Assembly: GCA_964504345.1 (NCBI GenBank)
Contig: CAZDDX010000016.1
Location: 1-13,351, forward strand
From: CAMDTE01 sp964504345
GTDB taxonomy: Bacteria > Bacteroidota > Bacteroidia > Flavobacteriales > Schleiferiaceae
Direction of reading: 5' to 3'
Length of the DNA stretch: 13,351 nt
Made by a program: the position numbers and the translations under genes
Notes under the pieces: generated by a model
Database searches by the model: none
What the model saw: only the letters and a program-made list of their open reading frames with translations
What the model was told of the DNA's origin: nothing
In this document: positions 7,846 through 13,351 of the stretch, piece after piece
Position numbering within the stretch: the first letter of the stretch is position 1
How the letters are laid out: each line of letters starts with the position of its first letter

Positions 7846-8528
7846 GCGTTGGGGGTTTGGGTTTCGTGGGGTTGAACGAGCACGTGTCGGGCGGCTAAGG
7901 AAGACAAGTCCAGATTGCGACCGCGGGAATCCCGTACTGTGCGGGTACCGTCGAACGGAAGTATTTCCACCAGGGTCCATTCCGTGCCGGGCACGATGCC
8001 CACGCGGTGGAGGTAATCCAGGAGTTCGTCCGTTTGGTCTGCCGCGCCGGCTACCGCAAAGTTTTGACCTACTGGCACTTGGTCCAGGCGAACGCCGGCG
8101 GCAGTGGGCCAGGTTCCGTCTGCTCGGGGGATGGGGTCTCCGTGCGGATCGTAGGACGGCGTGTCCAAAAAGGCATCCAGCCGACGAATGAGTTCCGGGC
8201 TTTGGACGTGCTCCAGCTCCTCCGCGAGGTCGTGCACTTCGTGCCAGCCAAAGCCCAGTTTTTCCGCCAAAAACACTTCCCACAGGCGGTGCCGACGGAT
8301 CACAGCGGCCGCGGCCACGCGGCCGCTGGGCGTGAGCCCCACACCGCGGTAGCGCTCGTACTCCACCAGTCCTTTTTCCGCCAACCGCTGAATCATGTCC
8401 GTGGCGCTGGACGCCTTGGTTTGCACGCGGTCCGCCAGCGCGTTGGTCCCAATGCGGGGCTGCGCCAAGGCAAACACCGCCTTCAGGTAGTTTTCTTCGG
8501 TGGAAGTGAGGAGGGCGGGTGCGTTCAT
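7842..8528 (-). CDS. MntR/DtxR-family metal-dependent transcriptional repressor
   Basis: A 228-residue cytoplasmic repressor with three domains: winged helix (about 8-72, with TKASSATDMIQRLAEKGLVEY), dimerisation/metal domain (about 73-140) and a C-terminal FeoA/SH3-like domain (about 150-220). Candidate metal ligands by comparison with DtxR are H80, E84 and H99 for one site, and E103, E106 and H107 for the other. E103 stands where DtxR has Cys102, which points to the Mn-type (MntR) class. The position equivalent to DtxR Met10 / MntR Asp8 appears to be Asn13, so the primary site is not identical to either. The start at 8528 (MNAPALLTSTEENYLK) is chosen over 8597, since the extension crosses the operator and promoter. 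It is first in an operon with the ZIP gene. Confidence 0.93.
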   Translation of the reverse strand: MNAPALLTSTEENYLKAVFALAQPRIGTNALADRVQTKASSATDMIQRLAEKGLVEYERYRGVGLTPSGRVAAAAVIRRHRLWEVFLAEKLGFGWHEVHDLAEELEHVQSPELIRRLDAFLDTPSYDPHGDPIPRADGTWPTAAGVRLDQVPVGQNFAVAGAADQTDELLDYLHRVGIVPGTEWTLVEILPFDGTRTVRDSRGRNLDLSSLAARHVLVQPHETQTPNA

Positions 8529-8575
8529 GGGCAAGGAGTGGTGAGGGGGGGGGCGACGACGGCCGGTTTCTAGTG

Positions 8576-8604
8576 GTCTAAATTCAAATTTAGACAAATC
8601 TAAA
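8576..8604. promoter_or_regulatory. Overlapping palindromes, probable MntR/DtxR operator
   Basis: Two palindromes share a half-site. The first is GTCTAAATTCAAATTTAGAC (8576-8595; 9-bp arms around a central CA). The second is TTTAGACAAATCTAAA (8589-8604; 6-bp arms, 4-base spacer), of the size and half-site style of MntR/DtxR-family boxes. The site covers the -7 element and expected transcription start of the mntR-ZIP promoter, so a bound dimer or pair of dimers would block it. Binding by the adjacent regulator is inferred. Confidence 0.7.
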
Positions 8605-8626
8605 AATAAAGTTCGACGCCTGCAAA
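8595..8626 (-). promoter_or_regulatory. Promoter of the mntR-ZIP operon
   Basis: On the minus strand TTTG (8626-8623), 20 bases, then TAGATTTG (8602-8595): both elements match the Bacteroidota consensus with normal spacing. The leader to the ATG at 8528 would be about 60 bases. A second exact TAAATTTG (8592-8585) lies directly after it but lacks a spaced TTTG. Confidence 0.65.
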
Positions 8627-8649
8627 TTCAAGCAAAACCGTCCCCGCAA

Positions 8650-8665
8650 ACGCATTCAAATGCGT
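8650..8665. promoter_or_regulatory. Palindrome upstream of lpxH
   Basis: ACGCATTCAAATGCGT has 7-bp arms around a central CA and touches the first base of the lpxH -7 element. It could be an operator. Its centre ATTCAAAT is identical to the centre of the larger mntR palindrome 72 bases away. Confidence 0.35.
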
Positions 8666-8672
8666 ACCTTTG
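8665..8672 (+). promoter_or_regulatory. Candidate -7 element of lpxH
   Basis: TACCTTTG matches TAnnTTTG exactly and ends three bases before the GTG chosen as start. Transcription would begin at or next to the start codon, giving a leaderless or near-leaderless mRNA. No spaced TTTG is seen upstream. Confidence 0.45.
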
Positions 8673-8675
8673 GTT

Positions 8676-9251
8676 GTGCGCACTTCTGATTTCTTTGTAT
8701 CCGACGCCCATTTGGGGGCCCCCACCGCGGCCTCCAGTCGCCTCCGGGAGCAGCAACTGGTGGCGTGGTTGCGAACCGTCGGACCGCACGCCCGCTCCCT
8801 GTATCTGGTGGGGGATCTGTTTGATTTTTGGTTTGAGTACCGGCACGCCGTGCCCAAGGGATACACGCGTTTGTTGGGGGCTTTGGCGGATTTGGCGGAT
8901 CAGGGTGTTGAAATCCACCTGTTTCGCGGCAACCACGACCTCTGGTACGGGGACTACCTTACCCAAGAAGTGGGCCTTAAATTGCACACCGAGCGCGTGT
9001 GCTACGCAGAGTTCCACGGCCTGCGCGTGGCCGTAGGCCACGGAGACGGTTTGGGTCCCGGAGACACGGGCTACAAATTCCTCCGACGCGTTTTCACCTT
9101 TCCTCTTTTTATCGCGGTCTTCCGATGGATTCATCCGGACGCCGGCATTGGGTTAGCCGGTTGGTTGAGCCGAGGTTCCCGCGCCCGCACGGGCCACAAG
9201 GACGCGCACTACGGCGGGCACGAGCAGGAGGCCCTGTGGCAGTGGGCGCGC
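8676..9251 (+). CDS. lpxH: UDP-2,3-diacylglucosamine diphosphatase (LpxH-type), 3' end lost in gap
   Basis: The first 192 residues of a calcineurin-like metallophosphoesterase that hydrolyses UDP-2,3-diacylglucosamine to lipid X in lipid A synthesis, at the inner face of the inner membrane. The metal motifs are in order: SDAHLG (9-14), GDLFDFW (46-52), GNHD (85-88) and GHGDGLGPGD (121-130). FDFWFEY and the insertion around WIHPDAGIGLAGWLS are typical of the Bacteroidota form. The last motif (GH-x-H) and about 50-60 residues are in the gap. There is no in-frame ATG near the start. GTG at 8676 is preferred because it directly precedes RTSDFFVSD and follows the -7 element; TTG at 8670 is an alternative. 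Divergent from mntR. Confidence 0.9.
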
Positions 9252-9351
9252 NNNNNNNNNNNNNNNNNNNNNNNNNNNNNNNNNNNNNNNNNNNNNNNNN
9301 NNNNNNNNNNNNNNNNNNNNNNNNNNNNNNNNNNNNNNNNNNNNNNNNNNN
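9252..9351. other. Assembly gap 2, 100 N
   Basis: Exactly 100 N between the lpxH fragment and a beta-barrel fragment. The missing lpxH end plus the missing start and signal peptide of the next gene need well over 100 bases, so the run is probably a placeholder of arbitrary size. The reading frame happening to stay open across it does not mean one fused gene. Confidence 0.95.
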
Positions 9352-9752
9352 GCGCAGTCCAAGTGATGCTGGGCTCCGGCGGCCTACTGGGCAGCACCTT
9401 AGCCACTCCACCTCTGAGCATCCTCCTGGAGCGCGGTACCGCGGACGATTTTCTCAAGCCGGGCTGGACCTTGGGCACCTCTTTGGCTCTCTATTCTGCC
9501 GGTTATAAAAACGCTACGGGCTACACGCAGTACCTCTCCGGCAGCGCCCGCTTCAACGTCCATTTCCCCATTTGGGACCGATGGGACACGTACGCCGGCC
9601 TGGGCTTGGGCGTCTCCCTATCCCCCAGTTGGAACGCCGGCCTCGTAGCCAACATTGGCGCCCGCTACGCCCTCTCCGACCCCTTCTACCTTGCCTTCGA
9701 AGGCGGCTACGGCAACTCCTGGCTCAACGTAGGCCTGGGGGCGAGGTTGTAG
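9352..9752 (+). CDS. Outer-membrane beta-barrel protein, C-terminal part only
   Basis: About 133 residues before the TAG at 9750. The sequence alternates hydrophobic/aromatic and polar residues, with glycine-rich turns and Trp/Tyr girdles: WTLGTSLALYSAGY, YLSGSARFNVHF, WDTYAGLGLGVSLS, NAGLVANIGARYAL, YLAFEGGYGNSWLNVGLGARL. This looks like five or six strands of a small OmpA/opacity-type barrel, ending in a last-strand-like VGLGARL. The N terminus and signal peptide are in the gap, so total length and start are unknown. I do not recognise a specific family or function. It follows lpxH on the same strand and could share its transcript, but the gap hides the junction. Confidence 0.75.
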
Positions 9753-10385
9753 GTTATTGTACTAGATGTAAATAAATTCGACTGGGAAGGGGTCTTGGTT
9801 ATTTATTTGTCGATCAGAACAATAAAGTATTAGTTAGTTTGATTGAGTAAATTAAACTTGATTTTGTTGAAGGAAAATGTGGATTTCATTGGCGTGTATA
9901 GTACCATATCGGAGTGTTTATGGTTACTCCCCGAGTATTTCCACCTTGATTGAAACCACTTGCGGTACCAAAAAGCACAAATCGTTGACTTTGTCCACTA
10001 GGGAATTCGATTTCAACGTTGTAGGAAGTTTGAGACATGTTTAAGGAAATTCCTGAACCGATGCTCCGATTTCCTGAAACATTGTAAAGTGCACTTACAT
10101 TTTGACCTGATGAATTAATTATTTGAATTGAGCATTGCCCTGTACTACCTGTAGGAAAAGCAACCCCATCAATTCGGAAAAAGACCTTAACAGTGCTGCC
10201 TTTAGTTACCGAGTAAATAGTATCTACTGGTCCGACTTTACTGAAATTACCGCCAGCTGAATTTCCAACAAAACCGAAGAAATTTCGTCCGTAATGTGTT
10301 GTGTCTCTATTATTCAGAGCTATTGAAACACTATTCCCGTTAGAAATACTTAATGTTGAACCATTAATTGATAAGAGTTGATTAG
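9753..10385. other. A+T-rich segment: intergenic DNA plus the 3' part of the collagen-like gene
   Basis: Base composition drops sharply here. Counted lines give 19 G+C of 60 at 10081-10140, 17 of 60 at 10321-10380 and 24 of 60 at 10201-10260, against 45 of 60 at 10561-10620. The first 133 bases are non-coding (9753-9885) and contain only a weak A/T inverted repeat (9770-9777 with 9801-9808). The rest encodes the C-terminal domain of the collagen-like protein. Confidence 0.7.
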
Positions 10386-11985
10386 GCCCCGCCGGCCCAA
10401 CCAAAGAAACTCCAGACCCCCATCCTCCAGAGGTTTTAGGGCCAAAAAGGGTGTTTGAGGCGGTATTCAAATAGAAGTCGCCAAGCGCACCCGTGCCTGC
10501 TGCAGGATTGACGGTACCGTTGAGCACGGATTTGCCGTCCGTACCGTTGGTTCCTGCTGCCCCGGCCGGTCCGGCGGGGCCTTGCGCGCCGGTTGCTCCT
10601 GTTGCACCCACAGCACCTTGGGCTCCAGCAGGTCCTTGTGGTCCTGCCGGTCCGGCGGGACCTTGCGCGCCGGTTGCTCCTGCCGGCCCTGCGGGTCCAA
10701 CCGGTCCGGCGGGACCTGCGGGTCCTCCGGCAGAAAGGGAAGCAATGAAGTCGGCCTGCGTGCCCGTATTTCCTTGAGCCAACCAAATTTGGTAAGCACT
10801 GAGTCCGGCGGTGCCATTTGCACCATTCGCACCGGCGGGTCCTGCGGGTCCCTCAGCACCAGCAGGTCCTTGTGCTCCAGCAGGCCCAGCAGGTCCCACG
10901 GGTCCTTGCGGACCGGTGGCGCCCGTCAATCCTTGCGCCCCTGCGGGTCCTTGCGGTCCGGCTAAACCTTGTGGACCGGTGGCTCCTTGCGGCCCTACCA
11001 ATGAAGCGCCAGAGCCCCAACCGGATGCTGTTTTGGGGCCGTACAAAATACTGGAGGCCGTATTCAGGTAAAAGTCTCCGAGACTACCCACTGCCGCCGC
11101 CGGTACGGTGCTGCCGCTCAAAATGGTTTTTCCGTCCAAACCGGCAGGCCCCGTTGCCCCGGGAATGCCTTGCGGCCCTGCGGGGCCAGTAGCTCCTTGC
11201 GGGCCCGTAGCGCCCACGGCGCCCTGGGGGCCGGTCAATCCTTGTGGTCCGGTTAAACCTTGTGCTCCGGTGGCACCGGTTGCTCCTTGTGGCCCGGCGG
11301 GTCCTTGGGGTCCGGTTAAACCCTGTGGCCCTTGCGGCCCAACAACACCCTGCGGCCCTTGTGCTCCTGCAGCTCCTTGCGGCCCGGCAGGCCCCGTGGG
11401 TCCTTGGGGACCAACACTGGTGGGAAGCACAACACTGTTGCCTCCGGAGATGGCCAATACCGTATCGTTAACTACCGTCAGCGACTGAATTTCGTTCAGG
11501 GGATTGGCATCAGCGTCGTCGTTGTTCCGAACGCGGTCCGCCACCAGCGCGTAGGGCACGCTCAAAAATTCTTGAACGGAAGTCAGGGTGTAGTTGGTTC
11601 CTAAACCGGATAAGTCAACCGACACCTCCAAAAAGCGTTTGCCGCCCAACCAGTCGATGGTAGTAAAGTTTCCAGACAACGGGGTTCCTTGGCCAATGTT
11701 CGTGGAAAATCGACCGAACTGATCCGTTTGCACCGCATGTTCTTCGGAGTACAGAAGGGTACCGTTGGAGGTGTTCTCCAGAATGGAAAAACGCACCCGG
11801 ATGGGCGTGGAGCGGATGGGAGTGCCGGTTTGGTCCAGGCCGGGGACGGGTTGACCGTTTTGGTCAATTGCAACCCCTTGAAAAGCAATGGCCTGCGGCA
11901 CGGATTGGCCGTGGATCGGCTGTGAAGCAAATAAAACCAGCACCAAAGCGACCAGGAGTCGGGTAAGAGAAAAGTGGTTTTTCAT
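9886..11985 (-). CDS. Secreted collagen-like protein with Bacteroidota N-terminal domain and unrecognised C-terminal domain
   Basis: A 699-residue exported protein. Signal peptide 1-26 (cleavage before Q27). Residues 28-150 form a domain common in Bacteroidota surface proteins (AIAFQGVAIDQNGQPV, GRFSTNIGQGTPL, FLEVSVDLSG, FLSVPYALVADRV). Three collagen-like blocks follow: 31 Gly-X-Y triplets (192-284), 21 (331-393) and 21 (421-483). They are separated by a DGKxxLxG...GDFYLNTAS..GPKT..GWGSG module (285-331, repeated at 484-530) and an AYQIWLAQGNTGTQADFIASL module (397-417). LSISNGNSVSI (545-555) echoes LAISGGNSVVL (178-188). The last 140-165 residues are probably a beta-rich tip or trimerisation domain that I cannot assign. 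No T9SS sorting domain is evident. A trimeric surface fibre is inferred. Overlaps the upstream T9SS gene as ATGA. Confidence 0.92.
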   Translation of the reverse strand: MKNHFSLTRLLVALVLVLFASQPIHGQSVPQAIAFQGVAIDQNGQPVPGLDQTGTPIRSTPIRVRFSILENTSNGTLLYSEEHAVQTDQFGRFSTNIGQGTPLSGNFTTIDWLGGKRFLEVSVDLSGLGTNYTLTSVQEFLSVPYALVADRVRNNDDADANPLNEIQSLTVVNDTVLAISGGNSVVLPTSVGPQGPTGPAGPQGAAGAQGPQGVVGPQGPQGLTGPQGPAGPQGATGATGAQGLTGPQGLTGPQGAVGATGPQGATGPAGPQGIPGATGPAGLDGKTILSGSTVPAAAVGSLGDFYLNTASSILYGPKTASGWGSGASLVGPQGATGPQGLAGPQGPAGAQGLTGATGPQGPVGPAGPAGAQGPAGAEGPAGPAGANGANGTAGLSAYQIWLAQGNTGTQADFIASLSAGGPAGPAGPVGPAGPAGATGAQGPAGPAGPQGPAGAQGAVGATGATGAQGPAGPAGAAGTNGTDGKSVLNGTVNPAAGTGALGDFYLNTASNTLFGPKTSGGWGSGVSLVGPAGPNQLLSINGSTLSISNGNSVSIALNNRDTTHYGRNFFGFVGNSAGGNFSKVGPVDTIYSVTKGSTVKVFFRIDGVAFPTGSTGQCSIQIINSSGQNVSALYNVSGNRSIGSGISLNMSQTSYNVEIEFPSGQSQRFVLFGTASGFNQGGNTRGVTINTPIWYYTRQ
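10396..11412. repeat. Collagen-coding repeat region with duplicated module
   Basis: DNA coding for 73 Gly-X-Y triplets contains many near-identical stretches. The clearest is a 36-base direct repeat at 10566-10601 and 10647-10682, differing at one base and spaced 81 bases, so in frame. The GDFYLN module is present twice (10993-11133 and 10396-10536), 597 bases apart. Such repeats favour in-frame length change by recombination or slippage. Confidence 0.85.
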
Positions 11986-12473
11986 CGGATGAGGACAATT
12001 TCTGCAACACCTAAAAGGATGTCGCCGTTGCGGAACTGAAGAGAATAGGTGCCTGCTGGAAGGTTTTCCAGGGCAAAATCTGGAGAATAATTCAGGATGT
12101 TCAGGGGGCTTCCGTTACGGTCGTAAATCACTACGTGCGTTGGGGAATCGTCGTTGTTTTCCCAGAGTACGGAAAGGGGACCAACGGTGGGATTGGGATA
12201 AACGGACACGTTCTTGACCGGCAGCTTGGTTGCGGTTAAAATCAAGGGATGTAAGATTCCGTGGTAGAGTACTTTTTGGTTGTTTTGAGCCACTACCACG
12301 GAGGTGGCTTGCCCCACAGCTCCGTAGAGAACGGTAGTTCCTGCTTGGGCCCGTACGGCGGCGGACAGGGTTCCTGAATTGGTCAGGATGGGATCCGGTG
12401 TATGCTGCGCGCTCACCGCAATGGCGAAGCCCAACCAAACGGTCAAAGCCGCAAAAAAGGCAAAGTTGCGCAT
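11982..12473 (-). CDS. Short T9SS type A sorting-domain protein
   Basis: A 163-residue exported protein. Signal peptide about 1-22 (VSA|Q). Residues 86-163 are a type A T9SS C-terminal sorting domain: VSVYPNPTVG (89-98), VVIYDRNGSPL (114-124), ENLPAGTYSLQF (136-147), and a final hydrophobic strand ending VLIR. That domain normally directs transfer across the outer membrane and attachment to the cell surface. The remaining 60 or so residues contain GAVGQATSVV and YHGILHPLIL, resembling the short G-VGQ ... G--HP segments I associate with small Bacteroidota T9SS proteins; function unknown. The stop overlaps the collagen-like start by ATGA, and the barrel gene ends 6 bases upstream. This tight spacing suggests co-production, perhaps as partners in one surface assembly. 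Confidence 0.85.
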   Translation of the reverse strand: MRNFAFFAALTVWLGFAIAVSAQHTPDPILTNSGTLSAAVRAQAGTTVLYGAVGQATSVVVAQNNQKVLYHGILHPLILTATKLPVKNVSVYPNPTVGPLSVLWENNDDSPTHVVIYDRNGSPLNILNYSPDFALENLPAGTYSLQFRNGDILLGVAEIVLIR

Positions 12474-12479
12474 CCCGCT

Positions 12480-13043
12480 TTAAAGTTGAAGGCTCAATCC
12501 CCAGTTCACTCCGCGCACGCGCTGACTAAGTCCGTTTCCTGCGTCGGACGGGTCCACGGTTAAGAGTCCTTGTTCGAAGGCTACACTCAGGGAAAGGGGG
12601 TTGTAATCGGAATTGGTCAACCGAAAGGACAATCCGGGGCGAACAAAAACGTCGTACCGACGAATGGGACTGCTCACCCAACCCCCGGTGGACGGGCCGT
12701 TGGTTTGCAGAGGTGCCCAGCGGGTTTGGAGTCCGGCGTCTGCATGCAAAGCCAGACGCCCAAAGCGTTTCTGAAGACCGCCAATAAGGGAGGCATCCGT
12801 CCATTGGTAAGCGGTCTCTAAATACGCCAGGTTGGTGGACGAAATTCCCATTCCGTAACGCCACATTCCTGCTGAACGCATTAATTCTAAGCGCGTTGCT
12901 GGACTCCAAATCCCCGTGATTGCCGCGTCTGATCCAGCGAATTGTTGGATCCGGACTTGGGCGTTTAGGTGGGTAGTGGTTTGGGCTGAAACGGATAATC
13001 CAAAAGCTGTAATCCAAAGTAGAATCATTGATTTTGGAATCAT
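12480..13043 (-). CDS. Small exported protein, probable outer-membrane beta barrel
   Basis: A 187-residue protein with signal peptide 1-20 (LSVSA|Q). The mature part has alternating amphipathic strands with aromatic residues and polar turns (MWRYGMGISST, LAYLETAYQW, LALHADAGLQT, YDVFVRPGLSFRL, LSLSVAFEQGLL) and a closing strand VNWGLSLQL. This fits a small barrel of about eight strands. I recognise no family: it is shorter than typical PorP/SprF proteins. It is first in a tight minus-strand unit with the T9SS and collagen-like genes, which suggests an outer-membrane anchor or assembly factor for them. An internal Met at residue 6 is an alternative start. No clear TAnnTTTG promoter is found in the 94 bases upstream. 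Confidence 0.7.
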   Translation of the reverse strand: MIPKSMILLWITAFGLSVSAQTTTHLNAQVRIQQFAGSDAAITGIWSPATRLELMRSAGMWRYGMGISSTNLAYLETAYQWTDASLIGGLQKRFGRLALHADAGLQTRWAPLQTNGPSTGGWVSSPIRRYDVFVRPGLSFRLTNSDYNPLSLSVAFEQGLLTVDPSDAGNGLSQRVRGVNWGLSLQL

Positions 13044-13086
13044 AACGTTTGTATGTAAAGTGGATGGAACCTACTAGTTATTAAAC

Positions 13087-13123
13087 AGGCCAGTGTCTCA
13101 TCTAGAAGATGATACACCGGCCT
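13087..13123 (-). terminator. Long hairpin between the edge gene and the three-gene operon
   Basis: AGGCC / GGCCT, GTGT / ACAC and TCATCT / AGATGA stack into a 17-base-per-arm stem with two mismatches and a 3-base loop, 14 bases after the stop of the minus-strand edge gene. The T-rich tails (GTTTAAT on the minus strand, TTTTATT on the plus) are short, so it may end transcription in either direction. It separates the edge gene from the operon to its left. Confidence 0.65.
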
Positions 13124-13137
13124 TTTATTCGAAAAAA

Positions 13138-13351
13138 TTATTCCTTCACCACCTTCACTACACGGCTCCCGGCGGGAGTTTCCAGGCGAAGAGAGTACAC
13201 GCCGGCGGGTTGCTGGCTGAAGTCCAATACTTGGTGCAACACACCCGTTTGCACGGCCCGCCCGTCGATACCGATCAAGGTGTAAGTGCCCTCCAGGGCT
13301 ACGCCCAAATCCACCGAACCTTGTGTGGGGGTGGGGGAAACGAAAACGCGC
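13138..13351 (-). CDS. T9SS sorting-domain protein, C-terminal 70 residues only
   Basis: The reading frame enters from the right edge and ends at TAA (13140-13138). Its residues match a type A T9SS sorting domain: RVFVSPTPTQGSVDL, then TLIGIDGRAVQTG, then QQPAGVYSLRLET, then SRAVKVVKE at the end. The usual YPNPT is replaced by VSPTPT, with the Gly kept two residues on. The functional part of the protein lies outside the window, so its role is unknown beyond being secreted to the surface or medium. Confidence 0.85.
   Translation of the reverse strand, partial: RVFVSPTPTQGSVDLGVALEGTYTLIGIDGRAVQTGVLHQVLDFSQQPAGVYSLRLETPAGSRVVKVVKE

Noticed and set aside
7846..8283. Extension of the ZIP frame upstream to 8283
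   Set aside because: It overlaps mntR/dtxR in another frame and lacks membrane-like sequence; the ATGA overlap gives a natural start at 7845.
8676..9752. A single lpxH-barrel fusion across gap 2
   Set aside because: The frame stays open only because N codons are undefined; lpxH is incomplete before the gap and the barrel lacks a signal peptide after it.
10493..11488. Pro/Ala/Gly-rich plus-strand open frames opposite the collagen-like gene
   Set aside because: Antisense reading of Gly-X-Y codons (GGx CCx) is automatically Gly/Pro/Ala-rich; no signal peptide or start context.
1..13351. CRISPR arrays, insertion sequences, toxin-antitoxin or phage defence genes
   Set aside because: No regularly spaced repeats apart from collagen coding DNA, no transposase or terminal inverted repeats, and no defence-type domains seen.

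Overview
The window reads as a G+C-rich member of the Bacteroidota, probably a draft or metagenome-assembled genome. The signs are a large Oar-like TonB-dependent receptor, type IX secretion (T9SS) sorting domains, promoter elements of the TTTG / TAnnTTTG type, weak or absent Shine-Dalgarno sequences, a Bacteroidota-type PfkB kinase and a Bacteroidota-type MntR/DtxR regulator. Two runs of exactly 100 N (6928-7027 and 9252-9351) are scaffold gaps, and each interrupts genes.

Layout from left to right. A truncated tRNA-Asn sits on the minus strand at the left edge, divergent from a PfkB sugar kinase and an Hsp15-like S4 RNA-binding protein on the plus strand. Facing these is a 1105-residue TonB-dependent receptor on the minus strand (1615-4932) with a good intrinsic terminator. 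Next is a divergent pair: a biotin carboxyl carrier protein (minus) and the site-2 protease RseP (plus), with a 10-bp inverted repeat between them. RseP runs into gap 1. From the far side of gap 1 comes a ZIP metal transporter (minus), overlapped by 4 bp with the upstream mntR/dtxR gene. That operon has a full Bacteroidota promoter covered by overlapping palindromes, which looks like metal-dependent autorepression. Divergent from mntR is lpxH (lipid A synthesis), cut by gap 2. After gap 2 lies the C-terminal part of a beta-barrel protein.

The right third (9886-13043, minus) is a tight three-gene operon of exported proteins: a small barrel-like protein, a short T9SS-sorted protein and a 699-residue collagen-like protein with 73 Gly-X-Y triplets. 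The last two overlap by ATGA. The C-terminal 165 residues of the collagen-like protein and the DNA beyond its stop codon are markedly A+T-rich compared with the rest, which suggests a swapped or acquired tip domain. The right edge holds the T9SS sorting domain of another secreted protein.

Most of the window serves the cell envelope: outer-membrane uptake, lipid A synthesis, envelope proteolysis, metal import and surface display. The candidates for something poorly described are the barrel / T9SS / collagen operon with its compositionally foreign tip, and the palindrome-covered mntR-ZIP control region.
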